A stretch of 7,294 nt of DNA from an uncultured Oscillospiraceae bacterium (GTDB lineage Bacteria; Bacillota; Clostridia; Oscillospirales; Oscillospiraceae): the NCBI GenBank assembly GCA_947628975.1, contig CANRBW010000076.1, positions 1 through 7,294 on the forward strand, given 5' to 3'. The notes under the pieces are model-generated. The model was not told where the DNA came from, ran no database searches, and saw only the letters and a program-made list of their open reading frames with translations. This document shows positions 6,121-7,294 of the stretch, one piece after another (positions within the stretch are counted from its first letter, which is position 1; the number at the start of each line of letters is the position of its first letter). The translations under genes and the position numbers were made by a program.

Positions 6121-6477
6121 TCAGCCGGGGCGGGAGCGGTCCCCCTGGCCGTCCATCTTGGACTCCTCGTTCTTGATCTCCCAGTGGATGAGGAAGGTCA
6201 GCGCGCCCCGGAGCAGGATGATGGCCCCCAGGATGAGCAGCTCGCTGGGGGTGCGGACCACGGCGGTCCGCAGGACCTCGCCCCCCAGTTTGAACTCCAG
6301 GGCCAGGGCGATCCCCTCGGCCAGGCCGAGGCGCACATGGCCGTCGTGCTTCAGGCAGCCCACCAGGGCCTTGCACGCCGCCACCAGCAGCACCCCCACG
6401 CCGATACACTCCAGAAACAGCACCCCGAACTGGACCACGATCTCAAACCATTGCTCTACGCTGTTCAACGCGCTCAC
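6121..6477 (-). CDS. DUF1622 family membrane protein
   Basis: This 118-residue protein starts at GTG 6477, supported by AGGGAGG 8 nt upstream. Its start overlaps the TGA of the upstream gene as GTGA, indicating translational coupling. The first helix spans about residues 12-40 (QFGVLFLECIGVGVLLVAAC) and a last one about 80-98 (LLILGAIILLRGALTFLI). Between them is the segment RLGLAEGIALALEFKLGGEV followed by LRTAVVRTP, the hallmark of DUF1622 proteins. The charged tail, from about residue 99 on (EIKNEESKMDGQGDRSRPG), should be cytoplasmic or exposed. The family's function is not established. Its coupling to a Gx-transporter gene suggests they act in the same membrane process, but that is inference. 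Confidence 0.88.
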   Translation of the reverse strand: MSALNSVEQWFEIVVQFGVLFLECIGVGVLLVAACKALVGCLKHDGHVRLGLAEGIALALEFKLGGEVLRTAVVRTPSELLILGAIILLRGALTFLIHWEIKNEESKMDGQGDRSRPG

Positions 6478-7016
6478 GATCCCGGCCTCCCTCTGTGTTG
6501 TGTTTCGTCCCGGAGCCCGGGGGCCGCGCGGGACAGGCGGCGGACCAGCACGCCCCCCAGCAGTCCGATGAGGGCGCCGGCCACTAGCCCGGTCACCGCC
6601 AGGGGGACGAAGTAGTACGCCACCCAGACGCTGTCCACCAGGAAAACGGCCACGGCGATCTGCCCCAGGTTGTGGGCCAGGCCGCCCAGGATGCTGACCC
6701 CGGTGCAGTCCAGGGCCCCCAGGGCCTTGGCCGCCGCCATGGCCAGCAGGCTCAGCGCCCCGCCGGCCAGGCTGAAGGCGAAGCTGAAGAGGTTGCCGAA
6801 GAGCAGGGCGTTGACCGCGATCCGCACCGCCGAGACCAGGGCCGCCTCCCGCCAGGAGTAGAGGTAGAGGGCGGCGACCACCGCCAGGTTGGGCAGACCC
6901 AGCTTCATCCCCGGCACGGCGGCGAACACCGGGACCAGCGACTCCACATAGCCCAGGAGGATGGCCGCCGCGCAGAACAGGCCCAGGTAGGCCGTCCTGC
7001 GTCCCCGCGCGCCCAT
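6474..7016 (-). CDS. Gx transporter family / heptaprenyl diphosphate synthase component I-like membrane protein
   Basis: This is a 180-residue integral membrane protein with about five to six hydrophobic segments. It starts at ATG 7016, one nucleotide after the stop of the NusG-II gene, with a GGGAGG site 6 nt upstream, and ends in TGA overlapping the next start. The motifs PGMKLGLPNLAVV (about 34-46) and SILGGLAHNLGQIAV (about 108-122) are the family signature. Members are annotated as Gx transporter or Hpre_diP_synt_I and resemble ECF-type S components in size and hydrophobicity. As I recall, the Listeria extracellular-electron-transfer protein EetB belongs to the same family and is paired with the NusG-II protein EetA, matching the gene order here. 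A role in flavin- or quinone-linked redox traffic is plausible. The substrate is unknown. Confidence 0.88.
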   Translation of the reverse strand: MGARGRRTAYLGLFCAAAILLGYVESLVPVFAAVPGMKLGLPNLAVVAALYLYSWREAALVSAVRIAVNALLFGNLFSFAFSLAGGALSLLAMAAAKALGALDCTGVSILGGLAHNLGQIAVAVFLVDSVWVAYYFVPLAVTGLVAGALIGLLGGVLVRRLSRAAPGLRDETQHRGRPGS

Positions 7017-7017
7017 C

Positions 7018-7294
7018 CTAGCCCTCCCCCCTGGGGATGTAGACGATCAGGGCGTGGGGCAGACAGGCGATGGTCTCCCCCGGCTGGGAGATGGGGCCGG
7101 TGCGGACGCAGATCTGGTCGGGGCAGTCGGCCTGGACCACCGCCACCGCCCCGTCCCGGACCCGGATGAGGTTGCGGCCGGTCTCCGGCTCGCCCACCCA
7201 GAACTCCCGGTCCCGAGACAGGTCCAGCTCCAGCGTCTCCCGGCCGGACAGCCGGACCACCGCCCTGGTGCCCTCCCCCCGGAGCCAGAGCCGC
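7018..7294 (-). CDS. NusG domain II-containing protein (5' end outside window)
   Basis: The frame is open to the window edge, so the 91 residues seen (last codon at 7293) are the C-terminal part; GTG 7260 is not a convincing start because the family fold begins before it. The visible sequence has beta-strand-rich text (AVVRLSGRE, then LELDL) and the conserved block ADCPDQICVRTGPIS followed by ETIACLPHALIVYI. That block is diagnostic of the stand-alone NusG-II domain, which in Firmicutes usually follows one N-terminal membrane helix and faces outside the membrane. The helix would lie beyond 7294. The two Cys (in DCPDQIC) and the Cys in ACLP are typical of this family. It sits 1 nt upstream of the Gx-transporter gene, the usual partner. 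It is not the transcription factor NusG, whose N-terminal domain is not seen. Confidence 0.82.
   Translation of the reverse strand, partial: RLWLRGEGTRAVVRLSGRETLELDLSRDREFWVGEPETGRNLIRVRDGAVAVVQADCPDQICVRTGPISQPGETIACLPHALIVYIPRGEG

Noticed and set aside
4231..6615. Long plus-strand open frame of 794 codons
   Set aside because: It is antisense to the beta-helix protein and crosses three real minus-strand genes. The Gly/Val/His-rich translation resembles no protein family.

Overview
The window looks like a chromosomal segment of a GC-rich, Gram-positive-type Clostridia. A gut Oscillospiraceae relative of the Flavonifractor/Lawsonibacter kind would fit. This placement is an inference from three things: very high GC with G/C-ending codons, S-layer-homology (SLH) surface proteins, and a NusG-II/Gx-transporter gene pair typical of Firmicutes. 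Every real gene I can support lies on the minus strand, so the biological order runs from position 7294 down to 1. The long plus-strand reading frames are antisense shadows of these genes.

Positions 7294-6121 hold a tight, translationally coupled gene run. It contains a NusG-domain-II extracytoplasmic protein (its 5' end is outside the window), a Gx-transporter/EetB-like membrane protein starting 1 nt after it, and a DUF1622 membrane protein whose GTG start overlaps the Gx stop codon by 4 nt. After an 84-nt gap (6037-6120) comes a large secreted protein (2950-6036). It has a signal peptide, a right-handed parallel beta-helix (pectin-lyase-like) domain, Ig-like segments, a lectin-like beta-sandwich region and C-terminal SLH repeats. 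A clean Rho-independent terminator (2884-2911) ends this unit.

Positions 2820-2615 hold the most unusual element: an extended -10 promoter followed by about 160 nt of strongly structured leader RNA. A 15-bp perfect inverted repeat closes the structured domain. It is followed by a Rho-independent terminator whose 5' arm can instead pair with upstream sequence to form an antiterminator. I do not recognise the RNA as any known riboswitch family. It lies directly before the ribosome-binding site of the next gene and looks like a transcription attenuator.

Positions 2614-1 encode the N-terminal 871 residues of a second surface protein, which runs off the window. It has a signal peptide, a Pro/Glu/Ala linker, three SLH repeats, a large unidentified beta-rich region, a Ser/Tyr/Thr linker and BspA-type leucine-rich repeats. 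The leucine-rich array changes abruptly to about 47% GC and holds a 106-bp direct repeat with a single mismatch. Both signs point to recent acquisition or duplication in the variable outer part of an adhesin-like protein. Overall the region pairs a small membrane/redox-type gene cluster with two different SLH-anchored wall proteins, the second apparently under RNA-level control.
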